64,000 nt of DNA, taken from Streptomyces malaysiensis subsp. samsunensis. Its GTDB lineage: Bacteria > Actinomycetota > Actinomycetes > Streptomycetales > Streptomycetaceae. Positions 25,775 to 34,668 of the stretch are shown in pieces. The notes below the pieces were generated by a model. It ran no database searches and had not been told where the DNA came from. It saw only the letters and a program-made list of their open reading frames with translations. Position 1 is the first letter of the stretch. Each line of letters starts with the position of its first letter. The stretch spans positions 1 to 64,000 of the forward strand of contig NZ_JANIIC010000035.1 in the NCBI RefSeq assembly GCF_024519315.1. The letters run 5' to 3'. A program made the position numbers and the translations under genes.

Positions 25775-27118
25775 ATGAGAAGCACCGGGTTCCGCCGTTC
25801 TCTCATCGCGCTCAGCGCCTGTTCCCTCGTCCTCACCGCGTGCGGCGGGTCGAACGACGGCTCATCGGGCGGCAAGACGCGTATCACGGTCAACTGCATG
25901 CCGCCCAAGAGCGCCAAGGTCGACCGCGAGTTCTTCGAGGAGGACATCGCCTCCTTCGAGAAGCAGAACCCGGACATCGACGTCGTCGCGCATGACGCGT
26001 TCCCCTGCCAGGACCCGAAGACCTTCGACGCCAAGCTGGCCGGGGGCCAGATGGAGAACGTCTTCTACACGTACTTCACCGACGCCGGGCACGTCGTCGA
26101 CATCAACCAGGCCGCCGATCTCACTCCGTACATCAAGGAGCTGAAGAGCTACTCCACCCTCCAGAAGCAGCTGCGCGACATCTACACGGCCGACGGCAAG
26201 GTCTACGGCATCCCGCGCACCGGCTACTCGATGGGCCTGATCTACAACCGCAAGCTCTTCGAGAAGGCCGGACTCGACCCCGACAAGCCGCCGCTGACCT
26301 GGGAGGAGGTCCGCGCCGACGCCAAGAGGATCGCCGCGCTGGGCGGCGGCACGGTCGGCTACGCGGACTACAGCGCGCAGAACCAGGGCGGCTGGCACTT
26401 CACGGCCGAGCTGTACTCACAGGGCGGCGACGTGGTCAGCCCCGACGGCAAGAAGGCCACCATCGACACCCCCGAGGCGCGCGCCGTCCTGCGGAACCTG
26501 CACGACATGCGCTGGACGGACAACTCGATGGGCAGCAAGCAGCTCCTTGTCATCAACGACGCCCAGCAGATGATGGGTTCGGGCAAGCTGGGCATGTACC
26601 TCGCCGCGCCCGACAACCTCCCGATCCTGGTGAAGGAGAAGGGCGGCAACTACAAGGACCTCGCCATCGCCCCCATGCCCGGTGGCAAGGGCACGCTCAT
26701 CGGCGGCGACGGCTATATGTTCCACAAGAACGACACGCCCGCCCAGATCCGAGCCGGCCTCAAGTGGCTCGACCACATGTTCCTCACCCCGGGCAAGGGT
26801 TTCCTCGGCGACTACGTCCGCGCCAAGAAGAAGGACGCCCCGGTGGGCCTGCCCGAGCCGCGGCTGTTCACCGGCGCCGCCGACGCCAAGGACCAGCAGA
26901 TCAAGAAGGCCAACGCCAATGTCCCGGTGGACAACTACCAGACCTTCCTGGACGGCAACCAGAAGCTGCGGATGAAGATCGAGCCGCCGCATGCCCAGCA
27001 GATCTACTCCGTGCTCGACGGAGCCGTCTCCGCCGTCCTGACCAAGAAGGACGCCGATATCGACAAGCTCCTCGAGGAAGCCTCCGACAAGATCGACAAC
27101 ATCCTGGCCCGGGGCTGA
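25775..27118 (+). CDS. Sugar ABC transporter substrate-binding lipoprotein (MalE-like)
   Basis: A 447-residue extracellular lipoprotein. The signal peptide ends with the lipobox LTAC (C23), followed by a Gly/Ser linker. The rest is an MBP-like solute-binding fold with IYNRKLFEKAGLDPDKPPLTWEE and GGDGYMFHKN. The ATG is preceded by AGAGGGG; longer in-frame starts would spoil the signal peptide. It is the first gene of a run lipoprotein, permease, permease, GH13, secreted glycosidase, which indicates an oligosaccharide of alpha-glucose as ligand. No ATPase gene is present, as is usual where a shared MsiK energises several importers in Streptomyces. Confidence 0.93.
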   Translation: MRSTGFRRSLIALSACSLVLTACGGSNDGSSGGKTRITVNCMPPKSAKVDREFFEEDIASFEKQNPDIDVVAHDAFPCQDPKTFDAKLAGGQMENVFYTYFTDAGHVVDINQAADLTPYIKELKSYSTLQKQLRDIYTADGKVYGIPRTGYSMGLIYNRKLFEKAGLDPDKPPLTWEEVRADAKRIAALGGGTVGYADYSAQNQGGWHFTAELYSQGGDVVSPDGKKATIDTPEARAVLRNLHDMRWTDNSMGSKQLLVINDAQQMMGSGKLGMYLAAPDNLPILVKEKGGNYKDLAIAPMPGGKGTLIGGDGYMFHKNDTPAQIRAGLKWLDHMFLTPGKGFLGDYVRAKKKDAPVGLPEPRLFTGAADAKDQQIKKANANVPVDNYQTFLDGNQKLRMKIEPPHAQQIYSVLDGAVSAVLTKKDADIDKLLEEASDKIDNILARG

Positions 27119-27122
27119 CCCG

Positions 27123-28079
27123 ATGACCGAAACCACTGCGCGGCCGCCCGCCGAGGCGATCGCCGTGCCCCCGGTACAGGCGCCGCCCCCGGCGGGGGGT
27201 CGGGGGCGGCGCCGCCTCGCCGACCAGGCCCGCGCCTATGGCTTCCTCCTCGGCGGCCTGCTCTGCTTCGCGCTGTTCTCCTGGTATCCGGCGATCCGCG
27301 CGGTGGTGATCGCCTTCCAGAAGTACACCCCCGGCTCCTCCCCCGAATGGGTCGGCACCGCCAACTTCACCCGGGTGCTGGACGATCCGGAGTTCACCGC
27401 GGCCTGGCGGAACACCCTCACCTTCACCCTGCTGGCGCTGCTCATCGGCTTCGCGATCCCGTTCCTGCTCGCGCTCGTGCTCAATGAACTCCGGCACGCC
27501 AAGGCGTTCTTCAGGGTCGTGGTCTATCTGCCGGTGATGATCCCGCCGGTGGTCAGCGCCCTGCTGTGGAAGTGGTTCTACGACCCCGGTGCCGGGCTGG
27601 CCAACGAGGCGCTGCGCTTTGCCCATCTGCCCACCTCGAACTGGTCCAACGGCGCCGACACCGCCCTGATCTCCCTCGTCATCGTCGCCACCTGGGCCAA
27701 TATGGGCGGCACCGTCCTGATCTATCTGGCGGCCCTCCAGTCCATCCCCGGTGAGCTGTACGAGGCGGCCGAACTGGACGGCGCAGGACTGCTCCAGCGC
27801 ATCCGGCATGTCACGATCCCCCAGACGCGGTTCGTGATCCTCATGCTGATGCTGTTGCAGATCATCGCGACCATGCAGGTCTTCACCGAGCCCTTCGTGA
27901 TCACCGGCGGTGGCCCGGAGAACGCCACGGTCACCGTCCTGTACCTGATCTACAAGTACGCCTTCCTCTACAACGACTTCGGTGGCGCCTGTGCGCTGAG
28001 CGTCATGCTGCTCGTGCTGCTCGGTGCCTTCTCCGCCCTCTATCTGTGGCTGACCCGCTCCGGGGAGGACGACGTATGA
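27123..28079 (+). CDS. Sugar ABC transporter permease (MalF-like)
   Basis: A 318-residue membrane component with six helices. The EAA loop, which contacts the ATPase, is EAAELDGAGLLQRIRHVTIPQ. The N-terminus has a Pro/Ala-rich cytoplasmic stretch of about 35 residues. Starts 4 nt after the lipoprotein stop and overlaps the next permease by 4 nt (ATGA), indicating coupled translation. Pairs with that permease to import the sugar bound by the lipoprotein. Confidence 0.93.
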   Translation: MTETTARPPAEAIAVPPVQAPPPAGGRGRRRLADQARAYGFLLGGLLCFALFSWYPAIRAVVIAFQKYTPGSSPEWVGTANFTRVLDDPEFTAAWRNTLTFTLLALLIGFAIPFLLALVLNELRHAKAFFRVVVYLPVMIPPVVSALLWKWFYDPGAGLANEALRFAHLPTSNWSNGADTALISLVIVATWANMGGTVLIYLAALQSIPGELYEAAELDGAGLLQRIRHVTIPQTRFVILMLMLLQIIATMQVFTEPFVITGGGPENATVTVLYLIYKYAFLYNDFGGACALSVMLLVLLGAFSALYLWLTRSGEDDV

Positions 28080-28951
28080 GCACCCGGACCCTCGTCTCCC
28101 CCGCCGCCCTGGCCCGCCCCCGCGGCAGGGCCGTCTACTGGACGGTCTTCACCGCGGTGCTGGTGCTGTTCGTGATCGCCTTCCTCTTCCCGGTCTACTG
28201 GATGGTGACCGGTGCGATGAAGTCGCCGGACGAGGTGGCGAAGACCCCGCCCACCCTCGTCCCCGAGCAGTGGCGCTTCAGCGGCTACACCGACGCCTGG
28301 GACCTGATGCAGCTTCCGCAGCATCTGTGGAACACGGTGGTCCAGGCGGCCGGCGCCTGGCTGTTCCAGCTGGTCTTCTGCACGGCCGCCGCCTACGCCC
28401 TGTCCAAGCTGAGGCCCGCCTTCGGCAAGGTGATCCTCGGCGGCATCCTGGCCACGCTGATGGTCCCGGCCCAGGCGCTGGTCGTGCCGAAGTACCTGAC
28501 CGTCGCCGACCTGCCGCTGATCCACACCAGTCTGCTCAACGACCCGCTCTCGATCTGGCTGCCGGCCGTCGCCAACGCCTTCAACCTCTATCTCCTCAAG
28601 CGGTTCTTCGACCAGATCCCGCGCGATGTCCTGGAGGCCGCCGAGATCGACGGCGCCGGGAAGCTGCGCACCCTGTGGTCGATCGTGCTGCCCATGTCGC
28701 GTCCGGTGCTCGGCGTTGTGTCGATCTTCGCGCTGGTCGCGGTGTGGCAGGACTTCCTGTGGCCGCTGATGGTCTTCTCCGACACCGGCAAGCAGCCGAT
28801 CAGCGTGGCACTCGTCCAGCTGTCGCAGAACATCCAGCTGACCGTGCTCATCGCCGCGATGGTCATCGCCAGCATCCCGATGGTCGCGCTGTTCCTCCTC
28901 TTCCAGCGGCACATCATCGCCGGGATCAGCGCGGGCAGCACGAAGGGCTGA
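28076..28951 (+). CDS. Sugar ABC transporter permease (MalG-like)
   Basis: A 291-residue, six-helix permease with the EAA loop EAAEIDGAGKLRTLWSIVLP and the conserved C-terminal pattern FQRHIIAGISAGSTKG. The ATG overlaps the stop of the preceding permease, which fixes the start. With the MalF-like partner it forms the transmembrane channel of an oligosaccharide importer. It is followed after 31 nt by a GH13 enzyme that would process the imported sugar. Confidence 0.94.
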   Translation: MSTRTLVSPAALARPRGRAVYWTVFTAVLVLFVIAFLFPVYWMVTGAMKSPDEVAKTPPTLVPEQWRFSGYTDAWDLMQLPQHLWNTVVQAAGAWLFQLVFCTAAAYALSKLRPAFGKVILGGILATLMVPAQALVVPKYLTVADLPLIHTSLLNDPLSIWLPAVANAFNLYLLKRFFDQIPRDVLEAAEIDGAGKLRTLWSIVLPMSRPVLGVVSIFALVAVWQDFLWPLMVFSDTGKQPISVALVQLSQNIQLTVLIAAMVIASIPMVALFLLFQRHIIAGISAGSTKG

Positions 28952-28982
28952 CACCGCTCCCCTCGACAGAAAGGCACCCACC

Positions 28983-30581
28983 GTGGCCCAGCGCACCCCT
29001 GCCCGGACACCCCACGACTGGTGGCGCTCCGCCGTCATCTACCAGGTGTATGTGCGCAGCTTCGCCGACGGGGACGGCGATGGCACCGGCGACCTCGCGG
29101 GCGTCCGCGCCAGGCTGCCGTACCTCGCCGAACTCGGCGTCGACGCACTGTGGTTCAGCCCCTGGTACCAGTCGCCCATGAAGGACGGCGGCTATGACGT
29201 CGCCGACTACCGTGCCATCGACCCGGCCTTCGGCACCCTGGCCGAGGCGGAGAAGGTCATCGCCGAGGCCCGGGAGCTGGGCATCCGCACGATCGTCGAC
29301 ATCGTGCCGAACCATGTCTCCGATCAGCACCCGTGGTGGCGTGCCGCGCTCACCGGCGGCCCCGAGCGCGAGCTCTTCCACTTCCGCGCGGGCCGCGGCG
29401 ACCACGGTGAGCTGCCCCCCAACGACTGGAAGTCGGAGTTCGGCGGCCCGGCGTGGACCCGGCTGCCCGACGGCGACTGGTATCTGCATCTGTTCGCCCC
29501 CGAACAGCCGGACCTCAACTGGGCCCATCCGGCGGTGCGCCAGGAGCACGAGGACATCCTGCGCTTCTGGTTCGAGCGGGGTGTCGCGGGCGTCCGCATC
29601 GACTCGGCCGCCCTGCTGGCCAAGGACCCCCGGCTGCCCGACTTCGTCGAGGGCCGCGATCCGCATCCGTACGTCGACCGCGATGAGCTCCATGACGTCT
29701 ACCGCTCCTGGCGCGGAGTGGCCGATGAGTACGGCGGCGTCTTCGTGGGCGAGGTGTGGCTGCCCGACAGCGAGCGCTTCGCCCGCTATCTGCGCCCCGA
29801 CGAGCTGCACACCGCCTTCAACTTCTCCTTTCTGGCCTGCCCCTGGGACGCCCGGCGGCTGCGGACGTCGATCGACGAGACGCTCGCCGAACACGCCCCC
29901 GTGGGCGCGCCCGCCACCTGGGTGCTGTGCAACCACGATGTGACCCGCACCGTGACCCGCTACGGGCGCGAGGACACCGGGTTCGACTTCGCCACCAAGG
30001 TCTTCGGCACCCCCACCGACCTCGCCCTGGGCACCCGGCGGGCACGGGCCGCCGCGCTGCTGTCGCTGGCCCTGCCCGGCGCCGTCTACGTCTACCAGGG
30101 GGAGGAGCTGGGCCTGCCCGAGGCCGATATCCCGCGCGACCGCATCGAGGACCCGATGCACTTCCGCTCCGGCGGCACCGACCCGGGCCGCGACGGCTGC
30201 CGGGTGCCGCTGCCGTGGGTGGCGGAGGCGCCGTACGCCGGATTCGGCTCGCGGGAGGAGCCGTGGCTGCCGCAGCCCGCGCACTGGCCGGCGTACGCGG
30301 CCGGTCTCCAGGCGGAGGACCCGGGTTCGATGCTCAGCCTCTACCGCGAGGCCATTCGCATCCGCCGCACCACCCCCGGTTTCGGCGACGGGGCGCTGAC
30401 CTGGCTCCCCTCGGCCGACGGTGTTCTGGCCTTCGCCCGTACCGAGGGCCTGGTCTGCATGGTCAACCTCGCGGAGACCCCCGCCGAGCTGCACGGCGAC
30501 TCCCGGCTCCTGCTCAGCAGCGGCCCCCTGGACGACCACGGCCGCCTTCCCCAGGACACGGCGGCCTGGCTGCTCATCTGA
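28983..30581 (+). CDS. GH13 alpha-glucosidase (oligo-1,6-/alpha-glucosidase type)
   Basis: A 532-residue cytoplasmic GH13 enzyme. The (beta/alpha)8 barrel shows VIYQVYVRSFADGDGDGTGD, DIVPNH (106-111), the nucleophile in GVRIDS (D207), the acid/base in VGEVW (E257) and NHD (D319). No signal peptide is seen. The sequence is of the actinobacterial alpha-glucosidase group (GH13_30-like), hydrolysing maltose-type or other alpha-linked oligosaccharides from the non-reducing end. GTG start with AAAGG upstream. Being inside the transporter operon, it should split the imported product to glucose. Confidence 0.92.
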   Translation: MAQRTPARTPHDWWRSAVIYQVYVRSFADGDGDGTGDLAGVRARLPYLAELGVDALWFSPWYQSPMKDGGYDVADYRAIDPAFGTLAEAEKVIAEARELGIRTIVDIVPNHVSDQHPWWRAALTGGPERELFHFRAGRGDHGELPPNDWKSEFGGPAWTRLPDGDWYLHLFAPEQPDLNWAHPAVRQEHEDILRFWFERGVAGVRIDSAALLAKDPRLPDFVEGRDPHPYVDRDELHDVYRSWRGVADEYGGVFVGEVWLPDSERFARYLRPDELHTAFNFSFLACPWDARRLRTSIDETLAEHAPVGAPATWVLCNHDVTRTVTRYGREDTGFDFATKVFGTPTDLALGTRRARAAALLSLALPGAVYVYQGEELGLPEADIPRDRIEDPMHFRSGGTDPGRDGCRVPLPWVAEAPYAGFGSREEPWLPQPAHWPAYAAGLQAEDPGSMLSLYREAIRIRRTTPGFGDGALTWLPSADGVLAFARTEGLVCMVNLAETPAELHGDSRLLLSSGPLDDHGRLPQDTAAWLLI

Positions 30582-30652
30582 GCCACCACCGCACCGCACC
30601 ACCCCCACCGCACCGCGCTATCCCACCACCCCCACCACGAAGGGATCAGCAC

Positions 30653-32854
30653 ATGCACAGCAACAGCACGGCATCGGCATCGGCATCGGCATCGGCCAGG
30701 CGCTTGTCCGCGATCGGCGTGGCCGTCGCCCTGGCCGCCGGCACGCTCGTGACCCTGACCCCCACGGCCGCCCACGCGGCGGCGGGCGCCTCCCTCCCGT
30801 TCACCTCGGTGGAGGCCGAGTCGGCCACCACCACGGGTACGAAGATCGGCCCCGACTTCACCCAGGGCACACTCGCCTCCGAGGCGTCCGGTCGCCAGGC
30901 CGTCCGCCTCGCCTCGGGCCAGCGCGTCGAGTTCACCGCACCGCGCGCCGCCAACGCGGTGAACGTCGCCTACAGCGTGCCCGACGGCCAGTCGGGCACG
31001 CTCAACGTCTATGTCAACGGCACCAAGCTGGCCAAGACCCTCGCGGTCACGTCCAAGTACTCGTATGTGGACACCGGCTGGATCATGGGGTCGAAGACCC
31101 ACCACCTCTACGACAACGCCCGGCTGCTGCTCGGCCAGAACGTCCAGGCCGGTGACAAGATCGCCTTTGAGGCGGCGAACACCCAGGTCACCGTCGATGT
31201 GGCCGATTTCGAGCAGGTGACGGCGGCTGCCACCCAGCCGTCCGGATCGGTCTCCGTCACCTCCAAGGGCGCCGACCCCAGCGGGCAGGGCGACTCCACC
31301 CAGGCGTTCCGGGACGCCATCTCCGCCGCCCAGGGCGGAGTGGTCTGGATCCCGCCGGGTGACTACAAGCTGACCTCCTCCCTGAGCGGTGTCCAGAACG
31401 TCACCCTCCAGGGCGCCGGCGGCTGGCACTCCGTCGTGCACACCTCACGGTTCATCGACCAGACCGGCTCCTCCGGCAACGTCCACATCAAGGACTTCGC
31501 GGTCATCGGCGAGGTCACCGAGCGTGTCGACTCCAACCCCGACAACTTCGTCAACGGCTCGCTCGGCCCGGGCTCCAGCGTGTCGGGCATGTGGATCCAG
31601 CATCTGAAGGTCGGTCTCTGGCTGACCGGCAACAACGACAACCTCGTGATCGAGAACAACCGCATCCTCGACACCACCGCCGACGGCCTCAACCTCAACG
31701 GTTCCGCCAAGGGCGTACGGGTCCGCGACAACTTCCTGCGCAACCAGGGCGACGACTCGCTCGCCATGTGGTCGCTGAACTCCCCGGACACCAACAGCAG
31801 CTTCGAGAGCAACACCATCTCGCAGCCGAACCTCGCCAATGGCATCGCGATCTACGGCGGTACGGACATCACGGTCAAGAACAACCTGATCTCCGACACC
31901 AACGCCCTCGGCAGCGGTATCGCCATCTCCAACCAGAAGTTCCTTGACCCGTTCCATCCGCTGGCCGGCACGATCACGGTCGACGGCAACACGCTCGTCC
32001 GCGCGGGGGCCATGAACCCCAACTGGAGCCATCCGATGGGCGCCCTGCGCGTCGACTCCTACGACAGCGCCATCGAGGCCACCGTCAACATCACCAACAC
32101 GACCATCACGGACAGCCCGTACAGCGCCTTCGAGTTCGTCTCCGGCGGCGGCAGGGGCTACGCGGTCAAGAACGTCAATGTGACCGGCGCGACCGTGACC
32201 AACCCCGGAACCGTCGTGGTCCAGGCCGAGGCGCAGGGGGCCGCGAAGTTCAGCAATGTCACCGCCTCCAGCGTCGGCGTCGCGGGCATCTACAACTGCC
32301 CCTTCCCGGCCGGCTCGGGCACCTTCAGCCTCAGCGAAGGCGGCGGCAACTCCGGCTGGAGCAGCACCTGGTCGGACTGTTCCGCCTGGCCCCAGCCCGG
32401 CCAGGGCAACCCGGAGCCCGACCCGGGCCGCAACCTCGCCAAGGGCCGTCCGGCCACCGCGACCGGCTCACAGGACGTCTACACCCCCGGCAAGGCGGTC
32501 GACGGTGACGCCAACACCTACTGGGAGTCGGCCAACAACGCCTTTCCGCAGGCCCTGACCGTGGACCTGGGCTCCAGCCAGGCCGTGCGCCGGCTGGTGC
32601 TGAAGCTGCCGCCCGCCGCGGCCTGGGGCGCCCGTACCCAGACCCTGTCCGTACTGGGCAGCACGGACGGCTCGTCGTACTCGACGGTGGTGGGCTCGCA
32701 GGGCTACCGCTTCGACCCGGCGAGCGGCAACAAGGTCACCGTCACCCTGCCCGGCAGCGCCAATGTGCGCTATCTGAGGCTGAATGTCACCGGCAACACG
32801 GGCTGGCCGGCGGCCCAGGCCAGTGAGGTGGAGGCGTATCTGACCTCCTCATGA
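30653..32854 (+). CDS. Secreted beta-helix glycosidase, probable GH87 alpha-1,3-glucanase, with discoidin domain
   Basis: A 733-residue exported protein: signal peptide to about residue 43, a CBM6/35-like domain (about 47-190), a right-handed beta-helix (about 200-570) and a C-terminal F5/8-type (discoidin) carbohydrate-binding domain (about 592-733). The helix contains SKGADPSGQGDSTQAF, the usual start of pectate-lyase-type folds, and TADGLNLNG followed by NQGDDSLAMWS, which I recognise from GH87 mycodextranases. Placement after an alpha-glucoside importer supports an alpha-1,3-glucan or related alpha-glucan substrate. GH49 or another beta-helix family remains possible. The ATG is preceded by AAGGGA. 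Confidence 0.72.
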   Translation: MHSNSTASASASASARRLSAIGVAVALAAGTLVTLTPTAAHAAAGASLPFTSVEAESATTTGTKIGPDFTQGTLASEASGRQAVRLASGQRVEFTAPRAANAVNVAYSVPDGQSGTLNVYVNGTKLAKTLAVTSKYSYVDTGWIMGSKTHHLYDNARLLLGQNVQAGDKIAFEAANTQVTVDVADFEQVTAAATQPSGSVSVTSKGADPSGQGDSTQAFRDAISAAQGGVVWIPPGDYKLTSSLSGVQNVTLQGAGGWHSVVHTSRFIDQTGSSGNVHIKDFAVIGEVTERVDSNPDNFVNGSLGPGSSVSGMWIQHLKVGLWLTGNNDNLVIENNRILDTTADGLNLNGSAKGVRVRDNFLRNQGDDSLAMWSLNSPDTNSSFESNTISQPNLANGIAIYGGTDITVKNNLISDTNALGSGIAISNQKFLDPFHPLAGTITVDGNTLVRAGAMNPNWSHPMGALRVDSYDSAIEATVNITNTTITDSPYSAFEFVSGGGRGYAVKNVNVTGATVTNPGTVVVQAEAQGAAKFSNVTASSVGVAGIYNCPFPAGSGTFSLSEGGGNSGWSSTWSDCSAWPQPGQGNPEPDPGRNLAKGRPATATGSQDVYTPGKAVDGDANTYWESANNAFPQALTVDLGSSQAVRRLVLKLPPAAAWGARTQTLSVLGSTDGSSYSTVVGSQGYRFDPASGNKVTVTLPGSANVRYLRLNVTGNTGWPAAQASEVEAYLTSS
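30671..30694 (+). repeat. Four GCATCG hexanucleotide repeats in a signal peptide
   Basis: Perfect hexamer repeats encode alternating Ser-Ala in the leader of the secreted glycosidase. Repeat-number change would lengthen the leader without altering frame. Confidence 0.85.
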
Positions 32855-32862
32855 TCCCCACC

Positions 32863-32927
32863 CCCGCGCTTCGCCGTCGTCCCGGACCACGCGGACACCT
32901 CGGGTCCCCGGCCCGGCGAAGCGCGGG
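32863..32927. terminator. Long hairpin after the glycosidase gene
   Basis: CCCGCGCTTCGCCG and CGGCGAAGCGCGGG are perfect 14-bp arms 37 nt apart, with further pairing in the loop. It begins 8 nt after the stop of the last gene of the glucan locus. Confidence 0.7.
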
Positions 32928-33020
32928 ACGGGGTGTGGTCCGGAGCCGGTGTGGATCGGACGAGGACCCGGACGGGTGCGGACCGCACGAGGGGCCCGTC
33001 AAGGCCACCACCAGCAAGCC

Positions 33021-33048
33021 TTGCATGATCATGCGGAAGACTGCATAC
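33021..33048 (+). promoter_or_regulatory. ARG-box-like operator overlapping the argG promoter
   Basis: TTGCAT (-35-like) is separated by 16 nt from CATACT (-10-like), which ends 7 nt before the GTG start, so the message may be leaderless. The same stretch holds the palindrome GCATGATCATGC and a second TGCAT, resembling the TGCAT-based ARG boxes bound by ArgR in Streptomyces. Confidence 0.6.
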
Positions 33049-33055
33049 TCCTGCT

Positions 33056-34504
33056 GTGTCCAAAGTTCTCACCTCCCTCCCTGTCGGCGAACGCGTCGGG
33101 ATCGCCTTCTCCGGCGGCCTCGACACCTCGGTAGCGGTCGCGTGGATGCGCGACAAGGGCGCTGTGCCCTGCACCTACACCGCCGACATCGGCCAGTACG
33201 ACGAGCCCGACATCGCCTCGGTCCCCGGGCGCGCCACGACGTACGGCGCGGAGGTCGCCCGCCTGGTGGACTGCCGGGCGGCCCTGGTGGAGGAGGGGCT
33301 CGCGGCCCTGTCCTGCGGGGCGTTCCACATCCGCTCCGGCGGCCGCAGCTACTTCAACACCACCCCGCTCGGGCGGGCGGTCACCGGCACCCTGCTGGTG
33401 CGCGCCATGCTCGAGGACAATGTGCAGATCTGGGGCGACGGCTCCACCTTCAAGGGCAATGACATCGAGCGGTTCTACCGCTACGGCCTGCTGGCCAACC
33501 CCTCCCTGCGGATCTACAAGCCCTGGCTGGACGCCGACTTCGTCAGCGAGCTCGGCGGCCGCAAGGAGATGTCGGAGTGGCTGCTCGCCCACGACCTGCC
33601 CTACCGGGACAGCACGGAGAAGGCGTACTCCACCGACGCCAACATCTGGGGCGCGACCCATGAGGCCAAGTCGCTCGAGCACCTCGACACGGGCATCGAG
33701 ATCGTCGAGCCGATCATGGGCGTGCGGTTCTGGGACCCGACGGTCGAGATAGCGGCCGAGGACGTCACGATCGGCTTCGAGCAGGGCCGGCCGGTGACGA
33801 TCAACGGCAAGGAGTTCGCCTCCGCCGTCGATCTGGTGCTGGAGGCCAATGCCATCGGCGGCCGCCACGGCATGGGCATGTCCGACCAGATCGAGAACCG
33901 CGTCATCGAGGCCAAGAGCCGGGGCATCTACGAGGCGCCGGGCATGGCGCTGCTGCACGCGGCGTACGAGCGGTTGGTCAACGCGATCCACAACGAGGAC
34001 ACCCTCGCCACCTACCACAACGAGGGGCGGCGGCTCGGCCGGCTGATGTACGAGGGCCGCTGGCTGGACCCGCAGGCGCTGATGGTGCGCGAGTCGCTCC
34101 AGCGCTGGGTGGGCGCGGCGATCACCGGCGAGGTGACCCTGCGGCTGCGGCGCGGTGAGGACTACTCCATCCTGGACACCTCCGGACCGGCGTTCAGCTA
34201 CCACCCGGACAGGCTCTCGATGGAGCGGACCGAGGACTCCGCCTTCGGGCCGGTGGACCGGATCGGCCAGCTGACCATGCGCAACCTCGACATCGCCGAC
34301 TCGCGCGCCAAGCTGGAGCAGTACGCCGGTCTCGGCATGGTCGGCAGTTCGCATCCGGCGCTGATCGGCGCCGCGCAGGCGGCCTCCACCGGGCTGATCG
34401 GCGCGATGCCGCAGGGCGCCTCCGAGGCGATCGCCTCGGGCGGCCAGGCGTCGGGGGAGGACACGCTGCTCGACCGGGCCGCGATGGAGTTCGGCGCCGA
34501 CTGA
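33056..34504 (+). CDS. argG: Argininosuccinate synthase
   Basis: A 482-residue ATP-dependent ligase joining citrulline and aspartate in arginine biosynthesis (EC 6.3.4.5). The ATP pyrophosphatase motif is AFSGGLDTSVAVAWM at residues 17-31. The substrate region includes STFKGNDIERFYRYG and STDANIWGATHEA. It belongs to the long, E. coli-like form found on the chromosome arm of Streptomyces apart from the other arg genes. The GTG start has no ribosome binding site, but a promoter with ARG-box features ends just upstream, so leaderless translation under ArgR repression is likely. It ends in a strong terminator convergent with the cellulase gene. Confidence 0.96.
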   Translation: MSKVLTSLPVGERVGIAFSGGLDTSVAVAWMRDKGAVPCTYTADIGQYDEPDIASVPGRATTYGAEVARLVDCRAALVEEGLAALSCGAFHIRSGGRSYFNTTPLGRAVTGTLLVRAMLEDNVQIWGDGSTFKGNDIERFYRYGLLANPSLRIYKPWLDADFVSELGGRKEMSEWLLAHDLPYRDSTEKAYSTDANIWGATHEAKSLEHLDTGIEIVEPIMGVRFWDPTVEIAAEDVTIGFEQGRPVTINGKEFASAVDLVLEANAIGGRHGMGMSDQIENRVIEAKSRGIYEAPGMALLHAAYERLVNAIHNEDTLATYHNEGRRLGRLMYEGRWLDPQALMVRESLQRWVGAAITGEVTLRLRRGEDYSILDTSGPAFSYHPDRLSMERTEDSAFGPVDRIGQLTMRNLDIADSRAKLEQYAGLGMVGSSHPALIGAAQAASTGLIGAMPQGASEAIASGGQASGEDTLLDRAAMEFGAD

Positions 34505-34529
34505 CGCTCCGCCCCCCACCCGCGACAAC

Positions 34530-34562
34530 GGCCAGGGTGCCCCGCTCCGGGGCGCCCTGGCC
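34530..34562. terminator. Terminator hairpin of argG
   Basis: A 14-bp stem with one G-U pair (GGCCAGGGTGCCCC / GGGGCGCCCTGGCC) and a 5-nt loop, 25 nt after the argG stop. Confidence 0.8.
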
Positions 34563-34603
34563 GTACCCGTTCGACGCCACCCGTCGACCGCCCCCGACGC
34601 CAA

Positions 34604-34639
34604 GCGGCGCGGCACCCCCGTGCGGGGGCGCCGCGCCGC
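34604..34639. terminator. Terminator hairpin of the GH9 gene
   Basis: A 16-bp stem with one G-U pair (GCGGCGCGGCACCCCC / GGGGGCGCCGCGCCGC) and loop GTGC, 29 nt beyond the cellulase stop. Together with the argG hairpin it isolates two convergent genes. Confidence 0.8.
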
Positions 34640-34668
34640 CGTGCGGACCGGCCAGCGGCCGGGCGGGG

